A stretch of 64,000 nt of DNA from Sporosarcina ureilytica. GTDB taxonomy: Bacteria > Bacillota > Bacilli > Bacillales_A > Planococcaceae. The stretch is from NCBI RefSeq assembly GCF_001753205.1, contig NZ_CP017560.1:1178001-1242000 (forward strand), written 5' to 3'. Below the pieces are notes generated by a model that worked only from the letters and a program-made list of their open reading frames with translations, was not told where the DNA came from and did no database searches. Below, in pieces: positions 1 through 8,635 of the stretch. Both the position numbers and the translations under genes were made by a program. How positions within the stretch are numbered: position 1 is the first letter of the stretch; each line of letters opens with the position of its first letter.

Positions 1-1
1 T

Positions 2-1153
2 GGTAGTTCGATAGATTTTTTAAAGCCATTAGGAGATTTATTTTTACGTTTAATTAAATTTATTATCGTACCGTTAATTTTATCAACACTTGTTGTAGGG
101 GTTGCAAGTTCTTCTGATCCGAAGCAATTAGGGCGGATTGGATTGAAAACGATTGCTTATTATTTAGGAACGACAGCTATAGCGATTATAATAGGGATTG
201 CAGTAGCGTATATGATATCGCCAGGAAAAGGTGTAGACATTCCAACTGCAAACTTGGAGGTTCCAGAAGCAGCCACAGCGGAGCCACAAAGTGCAATCAC
301 GACATTTTTGAACATTGTTCCAGAAAATCCATTTACAGCAATGGCAGAAGGGAACATTTTACAAGTAATTTTCTTTGCGTTATTTATTGGATTAGCCATC
401 ACATTTGTTGGAGAAAAAGCACAACCAGTTTACAGGTTTTTTGAAGGGTTTGCGGAAATCATGTATAGAATTACCGGAATTATCATGAAATTCGCACCGA
501 TTGGTATATTAGGTTTGCTTGCCCCAATTATTGGACAATACGGGATTTCAGTTTTATTGCCATTATTAAAAGTAGTGTTAGGGGTCTATCTCGCTTGTCT
601 TTTACATGCATTGCTCGTTTATTCGACAGCCGTCAAAGTTTGGGGCGGAATGGGGCCACTTCATTTCTTTAAAGGAATATCACCGGCAGCACTCGTAGCA
701 TTTAGTACAGCGAGTAGTGCAGGGACGTTACCAGTAACGATTAAAAATGTAAATGAAAATCTTGGTGTACCAAATAAAATATCAAGTTTTGTTTTACCAC
801 TTGGTGCAACGATCAATATGGATGGTACTGCAATATACCAAGGAGTAGCTGTTGTTTTTATCGCTCAATTTTACGGGTTAGATTTAACGTTAATGCAACT
901 AGTAACAGTTGTATTAACGACTGTACTCGCTTCCATAGGAACAGCGGGCGTTCCAGGAGCCGGGATGATCATGCTAGCGATGGTACTGTCGTCTGTTAAC
1001 ATGCCGCTTGAGGGTATCGCGTTAATTGCCGGAATTGATCGTGTGCTTGATATGATGCGGACTACGGTAAATATCGTCGGAGACGCATCAGCGGCTGTGG
1101 TAGTTTCAGGAACAGAGAAAGTTGAAGATAAACAACTAGGTGTAGTGGAATAA
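2..1153 (+). CDS. Dicarboxylate/amino acid:cation symporter (DAACS family), 5' end outside window
   Basis: The reading frame is open from base 2, so the gene begins upstream of the window; a TTG at 143 is internal. The protein imports a dicarboxylate or acidic amino acid with Na+ or H+ across the cytoplasmic membrane. Visible family marks are the serine-rich re-entrant loop STASSAGTLPVT and the substrate/cation motif ATINMDGTAIYQ, followed by SIGTAGVPGAG and a C-terminal D-rich helix (GIDRVLDMMRTTVNIVGD). The visible N-terminal portion (LGDLFLRLIKFIIVPLILSTL) matches GltP/GltT-like transporters. It is followed by a strong terminator, so it closes its transcript. The family is certain; glutamate versus C4-dicarboxylate cannot be told apart here. 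Confidence 0.93.
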   Translation, partial: GSSIDFLKPLGDLFLRLIKFIIVPLILSTLVVGVASSSDPKQLGRIGLKTIAYYLGTTAIAIIIGIAVAYMISPGKGVDIPTANLEVPEAATAEPQSAITTFLNIVPENPFTAMAEGNILQVIFFALFIGLAITFVGEKAQPVYRFFEGFAEIMYRITGIIMKFAPIGILGLLAPIIGQYGISVLLPLLKVVLGVYLACLLHALLVYSTAVKVWGGMGPLHFFKGISPAALVAFSTASSAGTLPVTIKNVNENLGVPNKISSFVLPLGATINMDGTAIYQGVAVVFIAQFYGLDLTLMQLVTVVLTTVLASIGTAGVPGAGMIMLAMVLSSVNMPLEGIALIAGIDRVLDMMRTTVNIVGDASAAVVVSGTEKVEDKQLGVVE

Positions 1154-1183
1154 TCAGGTAACATTCACAATCATATAAACTAA

Positions 1184-1232
1184 AAAGTAGCCGTTATTAG
1201 TAGAGAGAAATTGACTAATAGCGGCTTTTTTT
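1184..1232 (+). terminator. Terminator after the DAACS symporter
   Basis: Arms AGCCGTTATTAGT (1189-1201) and ACTAATAGCGGCT (1214-1226) pair perfectly and are followed by a run of T. Confidence 0.9.
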
Positions 1233-1334
1233 GTCGGGATAATGATAAAACTCTTCGTAAGTGGATATACTACTACAAACACATTACTTGTCTGCTATTT
1301 TTCTCTTTTTCCTTTAAGAATTGAAGTGGTTATT

Positions 1335-1646
1335 ATGCAAGGAGGTGTAGGCATTTTTATCATTTGTATAGTCTTTAGCATGGTTTGCTTTTTTCTTAGT
1401 TATCAAATCTGGGGGAAAGGAAAATTATCCCTAATCATCGGGTATCATGAGGAAACATTTAATGGAGATAAAAGTAAATTGGCAAAAGCGGTTGGCTTAA
1501 TCATGTGTGAACTTGGTGTATTGGTTTTCGTATTGCCTTTTGCACTGGCGTATATAGGCGTATTGACAGGTCCTATTTATGCACTTGCAATCGTTTGCGG
1601 TATGATAATCGCTCTTAACGATGTGAAATTAAGCCAAAGTAAATAG
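1335..1646 (+). CDS. Small membrane protein, DUF3784-like
   Basis: About 103 residues with three hydrophobic stretches and a short basic/acidic middle section (GKGKLSLIIGYHEETFNGDKSKLAKAVG) that resembles DUF3784 membrane proteins, whose function is unknown. The frame is open back to an ATG at 1242, but that lies right behind the preceding terminator and has no ribosome binding site. ATG 1335 has no clear Shine-Dalgarno either. A perfect AAGGAGGT sits inside the gene at 1339-1346 and is correctly spaced for ATT at 1353, so the true start may be that non-standard codon. The gene is alone between two terminators. Confidence 0.6.
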   Translation: MQGGVGIFIICIVFSMVCFFLSYQIWGKGKLSLIIGYHEETFNGDKSKLAKAVGLIMCELGVLVFVLPFALAYIGVLTGPIYALAIVCGMIIALNDVKLSQSK

Positions 1647-1673
1647 GGACTTGATAATTTCGATGCGATCTGT

Positions 1674-1715
1674 AAAGAACGACCATCCTTGGATAATGGG
1701 GAGATCGTTCTTTTT
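1674..1715 (+). terminator. Terminator after the DUF3784-like gene
   Basis: Arms AAAGAACGA and TCGTTCTTT enclose about 20 bases and run into a T-tract. Confidence 0.8.
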
Positions 1716-2184
1716 ACTGTGAAATTATCATTTGTAATTCCTCTTAAATAAAGCCAGAAACCATCATTCACCATGGCGATTTCCTCTTTTGGATTGACAA
1801 TAATTAAGCGCCGTTATAGGCAAGTTCAATGGCAGATTATTGACAAGCACATCTTTATCCACCGATAGTAATCAGAAATTCAAGTTCTTAAATAGTAGGG
1901 TGAGTCGTGATTGCATGAAATTGAATTCTTTTCATAGCCATTATCTTTTACCACCACATCGATACCTCTCTTCAATTTTTATGTTAGAATTAGATAACTG
2001 ACAAATTAACAATCTATTCAAATTATTTAATTTAGTATCGCCTATTCATTATGAAAAGTATTAGTAGTTGTAAACACTATCAATCATAAGCGAAGGGGAA
2101 GATTTTATAAGAAAGGTCCTTTTTATTGTTGAAGTAGTCGAGAGTTTGTGGATTTTATCTAGAATTTTCTTGAAGACTTAGAAT
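1716..2184. other. Long intergenic region upstream of the sigma-54 promoter
   Basis: About 470 bases without a supported gene. On the minus strand, 1857-1809 reads VDKDVLVNNLPLNL and, after a one-base frame change, AYNGA plus stop. This looks like the decayed 3' end of a gene, but I do not recognise the family. The rest is AT-rich. An enhancer-binding protein for the sigma-54 promoter would be expected to bind here, but I see no repeated dyad strong enough to name as its site. Confidence 0.3.
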
Positions 2185-2201
2185 TTGGCATAGAAGTTGC
2201 A
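2185..2201 (+). promoter_or_regulatory. Sigma-54 (-24/-12) promoter of the acyl-CoA catabolic cluster
   Basis: TTGGCATAGAAGTTGCA matches the sigma-54 (SigL) consensus TTGGCACG-N4-TTGCA with the diagnostic GG (2187) and GC (2199) exactly 12 bases apart. It lies 42 bases before the CoA-transferase start, and transcription would begin near 2212. Sigma-54 promoters need an ATP-dependent enhancer-binding activator. None is encoded within the window, so it is either just upstream of it or elsewhere. Confidence 0.85.
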
Positions 2202-2242
2202 CTATAAACATAAGATAGTCGGGGAATTAGAGGGGGAAGAAA

Positions 2243-3424
2243 ATGGGGATTTTACAAGGTTTAAAAATACTAGATTTTACGACGTTACTGCCTGGACCAT
2301 ATGCAACGATGATGTTTGCAGATATGGGGGCTGATGTGATTCGTGTAGAGTCGGCGACACGAACAGATTTAGTCAGGGAACTGCCACCCATAGACAATGG
2401 AGAATCCGCTACGCATAGACATTTGAACCGTTCAAAACGCTCCCTAACGTTAAATTTAAAGAAAGCAGCATCAGTTGAAATAATAAAATCACTCGTTGCT
2501 GAATATGACATTGTCGTTGAACAATTTCGTCCCGGTGTTATGGAAAGATTAGGTTTGGATTATGAAACATTGAAAAAGGTTAATCCTAAACTAATTTATT
2601 GTTCAATCACTGGATATGGTCAAACAGGTCCTTATCGTAATCGACCAGGTCATGATAATAACTTTTTATCTTTAGCGGGTTTACTAGATTATTCTCGTCG
2701 TAAAGGAGAACGCCCTCCTACGCTTGGCTTTCAAGTGGCTGATATTGCTGGCGGCTCGATGCATGCAGTCATCGGAATTTTGGCAGCGGTCTTAAAAAGA
2801 CAACAAACGGGCGAAGGCGAATATATCGATGTAAGTATGACAGACGCTGCATTTTCATTAAATGCGATGTATGGACCGGGTTTTCTTGCAAGAGAAATCG
2901 AGCCCGAAGCGGAGGAACTGCTATTAAATGGCGGCAGTTTTTATGATTACTACGAAACGAAAGATGGGCGCTATTTTTCAGTAGGCAGTTTGGAACCCAC
3001 CTTTAGAAAAGTGTTATGCGAAGCAATTGGACAACCTGAACTACTGAAAATCGCAATGAGTGAGACGGTAGAAGGTCAAAAGCAATTTAAAGAAACTTTA
3101 CAGCATATATTTCAATCGAAAACATTTGATGAATGGATGACAATATTCGATGAAGATTTCGAAGGATGTGTTGAACCTGTCCTAACTTTTTCCGAAGCCA
3201 GTCGTCATCCGCAATTGCAAGCACGAGAAATGATTGTGGACGTACCTAAGGAGAATGGGGAGCATGCGCAGCAAATCGCTTTTCCGATAAAGTTTTCAAG
3301 TACAGAACCTGTCTATAAACACACAGGCGGAAAATTAGGCGCGCATATTGAAGAAGTTTTAATTGAACAAGGTTTTGAAAAAGAACAAATTGAAAAGTGG
3401 AGAATGGAAGGGATATTTAATTAG
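2243..3424 (+). CDS. Class III CoA-transferase (CaiB/BaiF family)
   Basis: A 393-residue CoA-transferase that moves CoA between carboxylic acids, or an alpha-methylacyl-CoA racemase of the same fold. The N-terminus has the family signature (LPGPYATMMFADMGADVIRVE) and the expected catalytic Asp is at about residue 167 in GFQVADIAGG, followed by GEGEYIDVSM. The ATG has a good site (GAGGGGGAAGAAA). It is the first gene after the sigma-54 promoter and is 18 bases from the crotonase gene, so it heads the operon. It probably activates the pathway's organic acid using an acyl-CoA made later in the pathway, but the acid is unknown. Family assignment is firm. Confidence 0.9.
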   Translation: MGILQGLKILDFTTLLPGPYATMMFADMGADVIRVESATRTDLVRELPPIDNGESATHRHLNRSKRSLTLNLKKAASVEIIKSLVAEYDIVVEQFRPGVMERLGLDYETLKKVNPKLIYCSITGYGQTGPYRNRPGHDNNFLSLAGLLDYSRRKGERPPTLGFQVADIAGGSMHAVIGILAAVLKRQQTGEGEYIDVSMTDAAFSLNAMYGPGFLAREIEPEAEELLLNGGSFYDYYETKDGRYFSVGSLEPTFRKVLCEAIGQPELLKIAMSETVEGQKQFKETLQHIFQSKTFDEWMTIFDEDFEGCVEPVLTFSEASRHPQLQAREMIVDVPKENGEHAQQIAFPIKFSSTEPVYKHTGGKLGAHIEEVLIEQGFEKEQIEKWRMEGIFN

Positions 3425-3442
3425 TAGGAAGGGGCATAAAAA

Positions 3443-4249
3443 GTGAGCGAACAATCAATCGTTAAAGAAACACCCATTATTTATGAAAAAAGGAATGAAA
3501 CGGCTTGGATTTATTTAAACCGTCCGGATGAAATGAATGCAATTGGGAAGGAATTATTGCTTGGTTTAAAAGATGCGCTTGAAAAAGTTGAAAAAGATAA
3601 ATCGATAAAAGTAGTCGTTCTATCCGGTAGAGGAAAAGCGTTTTGTGCAGGGGCAAATTTAAAAGAGCTATTAGAGGATATAAAAAATCCACAGAAGGAA
3701 GAGAAAGGTCTTCTAGATTTAAGTGAATTGTTGTTTTCGAAACTTGATAAGTTGTGCAAGCCGCTTATCGTTGCGTTGAATGGTGTTACTGCGGCAGGAG
3801 GGTTAGAGCTTGCAATGTGCGCAGACTTTGTAATTGCGTCTGAAAAAGCAAAAATTGGAGATGCACATTCTAATTTTGGGGTGTTGCCAGGAGCGGGTGG
3901 TGCAGTGAAATTACCGAGAAAGATTGGTGTCAACCGCGCGAAATATTTGCTGTTTACAGGTGAGTTTATTAGCGCAGAAGAGATGAAAGATTACGGGCTG
4001 GTGCAAGAAGTAGTCAAAGCGGAAGCATTAGAAGAACGTGTGCAAGAAATAGCTGACAAACTATCTGAGAAAAGCCCGCTTGTCTTAAGAAAAATGAAAG
4101 AACTCGTGGCAGATGGGCTTGAGCAGCCGCTTGAAATTGCATTAAAGCAAGAATTGTTGGCATTAAAAGTGCATACAGGATCTTATGATTTGGCGGAAGG
4201 ATTAGCCGCATTTTCGGAAAAACGAAAGCCAGCTTTTAAAGGGTATTAA
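3443..4249 (+). CDS. Enoyl-CoA hydratase/isomerase (crotonase) family protein with one catalytic Glu replaced
   Basis: A 268-residue crotonase-fold protein starting at GTG after GGAAGGGGC. The oxyanion-hole regions are present (KAFCAGANL near 66-73; GVTAAGGLELAM near 114-125). The first catalytic Glu of hydratases is kept (E122). The second, 20 residues later in the usual PEINLG motif, falls in GDAHSNFGVLPG and is His142. Classical syn-hydration of 2-enoyl-CoA uses both Glu, so the reaction may be a different crotonase chemistry (isomerase, hydrolase or C-C lyase). It lies between the CoA-transferase and an HSD10-like dehydrogenase in the same operon. The family is certain, the reaction is not. 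Confidence 0.85.
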   Translation: MSEQSIVKETPIIYEKRNETAWIYLNRPDEMNAIGKELLLGLKDALEKVEKDKSIKVVVLSGRGKAFCAGANLKELLEDIKNPQKEEKGLLDLSELLFSKLDKLCKPLIVALNGVTAAGGLELAMCADFVIASEKAKIGDAHSNFGVLPGAGGAVKLPRKIGVNRAKYLLFTGEFISAEEMKDYGLVQEVVKAEALEERVQEIADKLSEKSPLVLRKMKELVADGLEQPLEIALKQELLALKVHTGSYDLAEGLAAFSEKRKPAFKGY

Positions 4250-4306
4250 AGGATAGATTACTAGATGTTTTTGGATGAATTACAAGTGAAAATAGGAGTG
4301 AATAAA

Positions 4307-5077
4307 ATGGAAATTAAAGATAAGGTAGCGATCGTAACAGGCGGGGCATCAGGGTTAGGATTAGGAACGGTAAAAAGTTTAATCCAACAAGGTGCGAAAG
4401 TAGCGATATTGGATTTGAATGAAGAAGCCGGGTTTCAAGTTTGTGAAGAACTTGGCGAGAATATAGCTTTCTTTTCAGTTGATGTGACAGACGAAGAATC
4501 TACAAAAGCGGGAATCGAGAGTACGGTTGACCAATTTGGCGCAGTACATATTTGTGTAAACTGTGCAGGTGTCGGAACACCACAAAAAACGTTAGGACGC
4601 TCGGGCCCAATCCCATTAGAAAACTTTAAAAAAGTGATTGATATTAACTTGGTTGGAACTTTTAATGTTCTTCGATTAGCAGCTGAGCAGATGGCCAAAA
4701 ACGAACCTTTAACTGAAAGCGGTGAGCGCGGCATTATTATTAATACTGCATCAGTTGCGGCTTTCGACGGGCAAATGGGACAAGCTGCATACGGAGCAAG
4801 TAAAGCAGGAGTTGCTGGCATGACATTGCCAATTGCACGTGATTTATCTGAACATGGTATTCGCGTCAACACGATTGCACCCGGTTTATTCCGAACACCG
4901 ATGGCAGAGGCATTGCCAGATAAAGTTGTGGAGAAATTAGAAACGATGGTTGAGTTTCCAAAACGTCTCGGGAAGCCATCAGAATACGCTTCACTCGTTT
5001 CTTTCATGATCGAAAATGAATATATTAACGGGGAAGTTATTCGTTATGACGGCGGGATTCGTATGGCGCCTAGATAA
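4307..5077 (+). CDS. 3-hydroxyacyl-CoA dehydrogenase type II, HSD10-like SDR
   Basis: A 256-residue short-chain dehydrogenase. The start is ATG 4307 behind ATAGGAGTG rather than an upstream ATG at 4265 that has no site. NAD-binding TGGASGLG is at 11-18, then NCAG at 85-88, and Ser149, Tyr162 and Lys166 form the catalytic triad (YGASK). Long stretches (KNEPLTESGERGIIINTASV, MTLPIARDL, IRVNTIAPGLF, NGEVIRYDG) closely resemble human HSD10, which oxidises 2-methyl-3-hydroxybutyryl-CoA and other 3-hydroxyacyl-CoAs. In this operon it would supply the dehydrogenation before thiolysis. HSD10 relatives also act on steroids, so substrate remains open. Confidence 0.88.
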   Translation: MEIKDKVAIVTGGASGLGLGTVKSLIQQGAKVAILDLNEEAGFQVCEELGENIAFFSVDVTDEESTKAGIESTVDQFGAVHICVNCAGVGTPQKTLGRSGPIPLENFKKVIDINLVGTFNVLRLAAEQMAKNEPLTESGERGIIINTASVAAFDGQMGQAAYGASKAGVAGMTLPIARDLSEHGIRVNTIAPGLFRTPMAEALPDKVVEKLETMVEFPKRLGKPSEYASLVSFMIENEYINGEVIRYDGGIRMAPR

Positions 5078-5103
5078 TTAAAAACCAAGAAGGGATGAAG
5101 GTC

Positions 5104-6678
5104 ATGCTACTACCAAAAGGTTTATTGTATGCAGCAAGAAGTTACCCGGATAAAATCGCAGTTGTTGGAGGCAATCATCGTTATAGTTATCAACAACTGG
5201 AAATTCGTACTGCAAAAGTAAAAGCTTCTTTAAGTAAATTAGGAGCTAAAAAGGGAGATCGCATCGGCTTATTATTATTAAATGATTTTCGTTATTTAGA
5301 ACTAATGTATGGAGCGACCGCGCTGGGTGCAATTATCGTACCTATGAATACAAGATTTAGCGTTGAGGAACATATTTATGTTTTAGAAGATGCAGGGGTT
5401 GAAATATTATATGTCAATAAAGAGTTCCTTACACTTATTCCTGAAATACAAAAACGAGTGCCAACGATTCGACATATAATTTTGGCGGAGGATGAAAATG
5501 ACCAAGCTTTACTAGAAAATAAGCAAGTTGAATCCTACGAAAAGCTATTAGTAAGTGAGCCAATTGAAATACTTACGTATGACGATATTCATGAAGAAGA
5601 TATCGCAGGTTTATTTTATACAGGTGGGACAACGGGACGTTCAAAAGGAGTTATGTTGTCGCATAAAAGTTTAGTAGCGAATGCGATGCATGTTGTCATA
5701 AATTTTAAAAATAAAAAGGAAGATATTTATTTACATGCGGCACCGATGTTTCATTTAGCTGACCAAGCTTCAACATTTGCGGTTACATTAACCGGTGGCA
5801 CACACGTAACATTACGTCAGTTTACACCGAAAGGTTTTCTAGAAATCGTTGAACAAGAACGAGTTTCAATGACTATGCTCGTACCAACCATGATTAATAT
5901 GATTCTACATTCAGCGGATTTTGAAAAATACGATACATCCTCTCTACAATTCATATTGTATGGAGCATCTCCGATGGCTACGGAATTATTAAAAAAGACA
6001 ATGAATTTATTGCCAAGAATATCCTTAATACAAGCGTATGGAATGACGGAGGCCGCTCCGATTTTAACTTTATTACTACCTGAAGATCATAACGTAAGTA
6101 ATGAGCAAAATGAAAAGCGATTAACATCATGTGGTAAGCCTGTTCAGTTGGTTGATATGAAAGTCGTTGGCCCAGATGGAAATGAACTACCAACCAATGA
6201 GATTGGTGAATTCGTTGCTAGAGGGCCAAATATTATGAACGGTTATTGGCGTCTTGAGGACGAAACATCGAAAGTGTTACAAGATGGCTGGTATTCGACA
6301 GGTGATATGGGTTATATGGACGAGGACGGTTATTTTTACGTCGTAGACCGCGCGAAAGATATGATTATTTCGGGTGGAGAAAATGTTTATTCTGTTGAAG
6401 TGGAACAAGCTTTATATATGCATCCAGCTGTTTTAGAATGTGCTGTATTTGGCGCACCTGATAAGGAGTGGGGAGAAGTTGTAAGGGCAGCAGTTGTTTT
6501 GAAACCAGGAGTTACTTCTTCGGAGGAAGAGATATTAACCTTTCTTCGCACGAAAGTCGCCAATTATAAAGTACCTAAATCCATTGAGTTCCTACTAGAA
6601 TTACCGAAAAGCGGTGCAGGTAAAATTTTGAAACGAGTCATTCGAGATCAGTTTATTAAACAACCTGTGAATGAGTGA
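5104..6678 (+). CDS. Long/medium-chain acyl-CoA ligase (AMP-binding family)
   Basis: A 524-residue ANL-superfamily enzyme that makes an acyl-AMP and then an acyl-CoA. ATG 5104 is better spaced from AAGAAGGG and AAGG than the ATG at 5095. Motifs in order: phosphate loop LFYTGGTTGRSKG, aromatic/adenine motif YGMTEAAP, GWYSTGDMG, the hinge region VVDRAKDMIISGG and the C-terminal catalytic Lys in PKSGAGKILKR. It lies 26 bases behind the dehydrogenase in the same operon. A decayed paralogue follows directly. Probably a carboxylic-acid entry enzyme of the pathway, but the chain type is not readable. Confidence 0.9.
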   Translation: MLLPKGLLYAARSYPDKIAVVGGNHRYSYQQLEIRTAKVKASLSKLGAKKGDRIGLLLLNDFRYLELMYGATALGAIIVPMNTRFSVEEHIYVLEDAGVEILYVNKEFLTLIPEIQKRVPTIRHIILAEDENDQALLENKQVESYEKLLVSEPIEILTYDDIHEEDIAGLFYTGGTTGRSKGVMLSHKSLVANAMHVVINFKNKKEDIYLHAAPMFHLADQASTFAVTLTGGTHVTLRQFTPKGFLEIVEQERVSMTMLVPTMINMILHSADFEKYDTSSLQFILYGASPMATELLKKTMNLLPRISLIQAYGMTEAAPILTLLLPEDHNVSNEQNEKRLTSCGKPVQLVDMKVVGPDGNELPTNEIGEFVARGPNIMNGYWRLEDETSKVLQDGWYSTGDMGYMDEDGYFYVVDRAKDMIISGGENVYSVEVEQALYMHPAVLECAVFGAPDKEWGEVVRAAVVLKPGVTSSEEEILTFLRTKVANYKVPKSIEFLLELPKSGAGKILKRVIRDQFIKQPVNE

Positions 6679-6800
6679 CAGGGAACCTTGGAAACGAGGG
6701 AGTACCGATTTGTAAGAGATAAAAATTGGGAAAAGGAAGTTAGAGAAGTTCATTAATGTATATAGGCTGGCGAATAAGGAGTTTTAAACGTGTCTACTAA

Positions 6801-7305
6801 ATATCTTCTGTTCAGAAGTGTTTATACGGGGCAGCCCCAATGGCACCAGGATTAATCAATCAAGCAATCGAATTGTTTGGTACAGATCAATTTTACAATT
6901 TAACTTAGGGACCGTTGGCTATTCACGGGCGATCTCGCAACAATTGACGATGAAGGGTATATCACGATTGTTGATCGTAAGAAAGATATGATTATTTCCG
7001 GCGGGGAAAATGTATATTCCGTTGAAGTTGAACAAGTACTAAATAGCCATCCGAAAATTTTAGAAGCCGCAACAATCGGATTTCCGGATGAAAGATGGGG
7101 GGAGGCTGTTGGCGCTGTCCTTGTTCTTAAAGAGGGCAAGACGATTGAGGAAGAAGAGTTAATCGCGTTTTGTAGAGAGCGACTAGCTGGTTATAAAATT
7201 CCAAGGAAATTTGTGTACATTGATGAATTACCACGTAATACATCAGGGAAGATTTTGAAATATCAGCTCCGCGAAACTTACCAAAATGAAGTCCTGCAAG
7301 GTTAA
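6801..7305 (+). pseudogene. Decayed second acyl-CoA ligase (AMP-binding), internally deleted
   Basis: Two frames together spell an acyl-CoA ligase. Bases 6801-6908 read through KCLYGAAPMAPGLI to FYNLT and a stop. Bases 6904-7305 read DRWLFTGDLATIDDEGYITI through the hinge and a C-terminal domain ending in RNTSGKILK. Compared with the intact neighbour, the N-terminal ~280 codons and about 85 codons between the adenine motif and the TGD motif are missing. The hinge DMIISGGENVYSVEVEQ is identical in both genes, so this is probably a former tandem paralogue. A 105-codon piece from ATG 6988 could still be translated as a free C-terminal domain but lacks the adenylation site. Confidence 0.85.
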
Positions 7306-7343
7306 GAGGGAACTTGCATATTAAAAAAATGGGGGAAAACAAA

Positions 7344-8492
7344 ATGACAGAAGTTGTATTAGTTGAAGGGGTTAGAACAGCAGTTGGACGAAGAAAGGGA
7401 GCACTATCTAATGTACGTCCAGATGAGTTGGCGGCAGTTGTGCTCGATGAACTAGTGAAACGTGCGAACGTAAACAAAGAAGACGTGGAGGACGTTATCC
7501 TTGGATGCGTCACTCAAAAAGGCGAGCAAGCAGCAAACGTGGCTCGAACAGCTGCACTTATTGCTGGTTTCCCAATTCACGTGCCGGGTGTCACAATCGA
7601 TAGACAATGCGGTTCAAGTCAACAAGCCGTTCACTTTGCATCACAAGCAATCGCTTCAGGAGATATGGATATTGTTATCGCTGGAGGCGTTGAAAGTATG
7701 ACGAGGGAGCCGATGTTTTCGAATGTTGGCGAGGTGAAACCAAGTCCAAAACTAACAGAGAAATATGAGATTATTAATCAAGGTTTATCTTCTGAACGTA
7801 TGGTTGAAAAATGGGGACTAACTCGAGAGGAACTTGATCAGTATGCATCCGAAAGTCATAAAAGAGCCATCTCTGCAATTGCAAATGGTCATTTTGAAAA
7901 TGAAATTGTTTCGGTGCAAGTGGAAAGAGAAGACGGCAATGTAGAAAGTTTCTCGGTAGATGAAGGGCCGCGAGAAGGTTCAACTGCTGAAGTATTAGGC
8001 GGATTAAAAACTGTTTTTGATGAAAACGGCGTCATTACAGCAGGCAATGCGAGTCAAATGAGTGACGGTGCATCCGCGGTATTACTAATGTCTCGTGAAA
8101 AAGCGGATGAGTTAGGACTAAAACCGAAAGCACGTATTGTAGCTCGTAGTGTTGTCGGGTCGGATCCGACACTTATGTTAACAGGACCAATTGAAGCTAC
8201 GAGAAGAGTGTTGGAAAAAGCCGGTTTAAAGATAGAAGATATTGATACGTATGAAGTGAATGAAGCATTCGCGCAAGTTCCATTAGCTTGGTTACATGAC
8301 ATTGGCGCTGACCCTGAAAAATTAAACCCGGACGGTGGCGCAATTGCATTAGGACATCCACTTGGCGCAACAGGTACAAAACTTCTTGTTACGATGATGA
8401 ATCGTTTAGAACGCACGGGTGGAAAATACGGACTGCTTGCGATTTGTGAAGGTATGGGGATGGCGAATGCGACGATTATAGAGAGGATTTAA
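7344..8492 (+). CDS. Acetyl-CoA acyltransferase (thiolase)
   Basis: A 382-residue thiolase; ATG 7344 follows GGGGGAAAACAAA, while a TTG at 7314 has a weaker site. The nucleophilic Cys89 is in DRQCGSSQQA, the His motif is GHPLGATG and the second Cys is in CEGMGMAN, the full catalytic set. It cleaves a 3-ketoacyl-CoA with CoA, or condenses two acyl-CoAs. It ends the first block of the catabolic operon, where it would release acetyl-CoA (and propionyl-CoA if the substrate is 2-methyl branched, as the HSD10-like partner hints). A hairpin follows the gene. Confidence 0.93.
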   Translation: MTEVVLVEGVRTAVGRRKGALSNVRPDELAAVVLDELVKRANVNKEDVEDVILGCVTQKGEQAANVARTAALIAGFPIHVPGVTIDRQCGSSQQAVHFASQAIASGDMDIVIAGGVESMTREPMFSNVGEVKPSPKLTEKYEIINQGLSSERMVEKWGLTREELDQYASESHKRAISAIANGHFENEIVSVQVEREDGNVESFSVDEGPREGSTAEVLGGLKTVFDENGVITAGNASQMSDGASAVLLMSREKADELGLKPKARIVARSVVGSDPTLMLTGPIEATRRVLEKAGLKIEDIDTYEVNEAFAQVPLAWLHDIGADPEKLNPDGGAIALGHPLGATGTKLLVTMMNRLERTGGKYGLLAICEGMGMANATIIERI

Positions 8493-8503
8493 GTTGTTAA
8501 TAG

Positions 8504-8532
8504 TTCATCCCCTAAATTCTTAGGGGATGAAT
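8504..8532 (+). terminator. Hairpin after the thiolase gene
   Basis: TTCATCCCCTAA pairs with TTAGGGGATGAA around a short loop. The T-run behind it is weak, so it could be a partial terminator or an RNA-stabilising hairpin. Confidence 0.5.
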
Positions 8533-8635
8533 GCTAGTTTTCTATGAATCACTTTGAAGATAAATAGAAAAAACCCACCCCATTAAACAACGGAATAAGT
8601 AATGAAAACTATTGTACAGGAAATGAGGGAGTGCT

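Noticed and set aside
4435..5007. A 190-codon frame opposite the HSD10-like gene
   Set aside because: Shadow frame; the plus-strand protein has complete family motifs.
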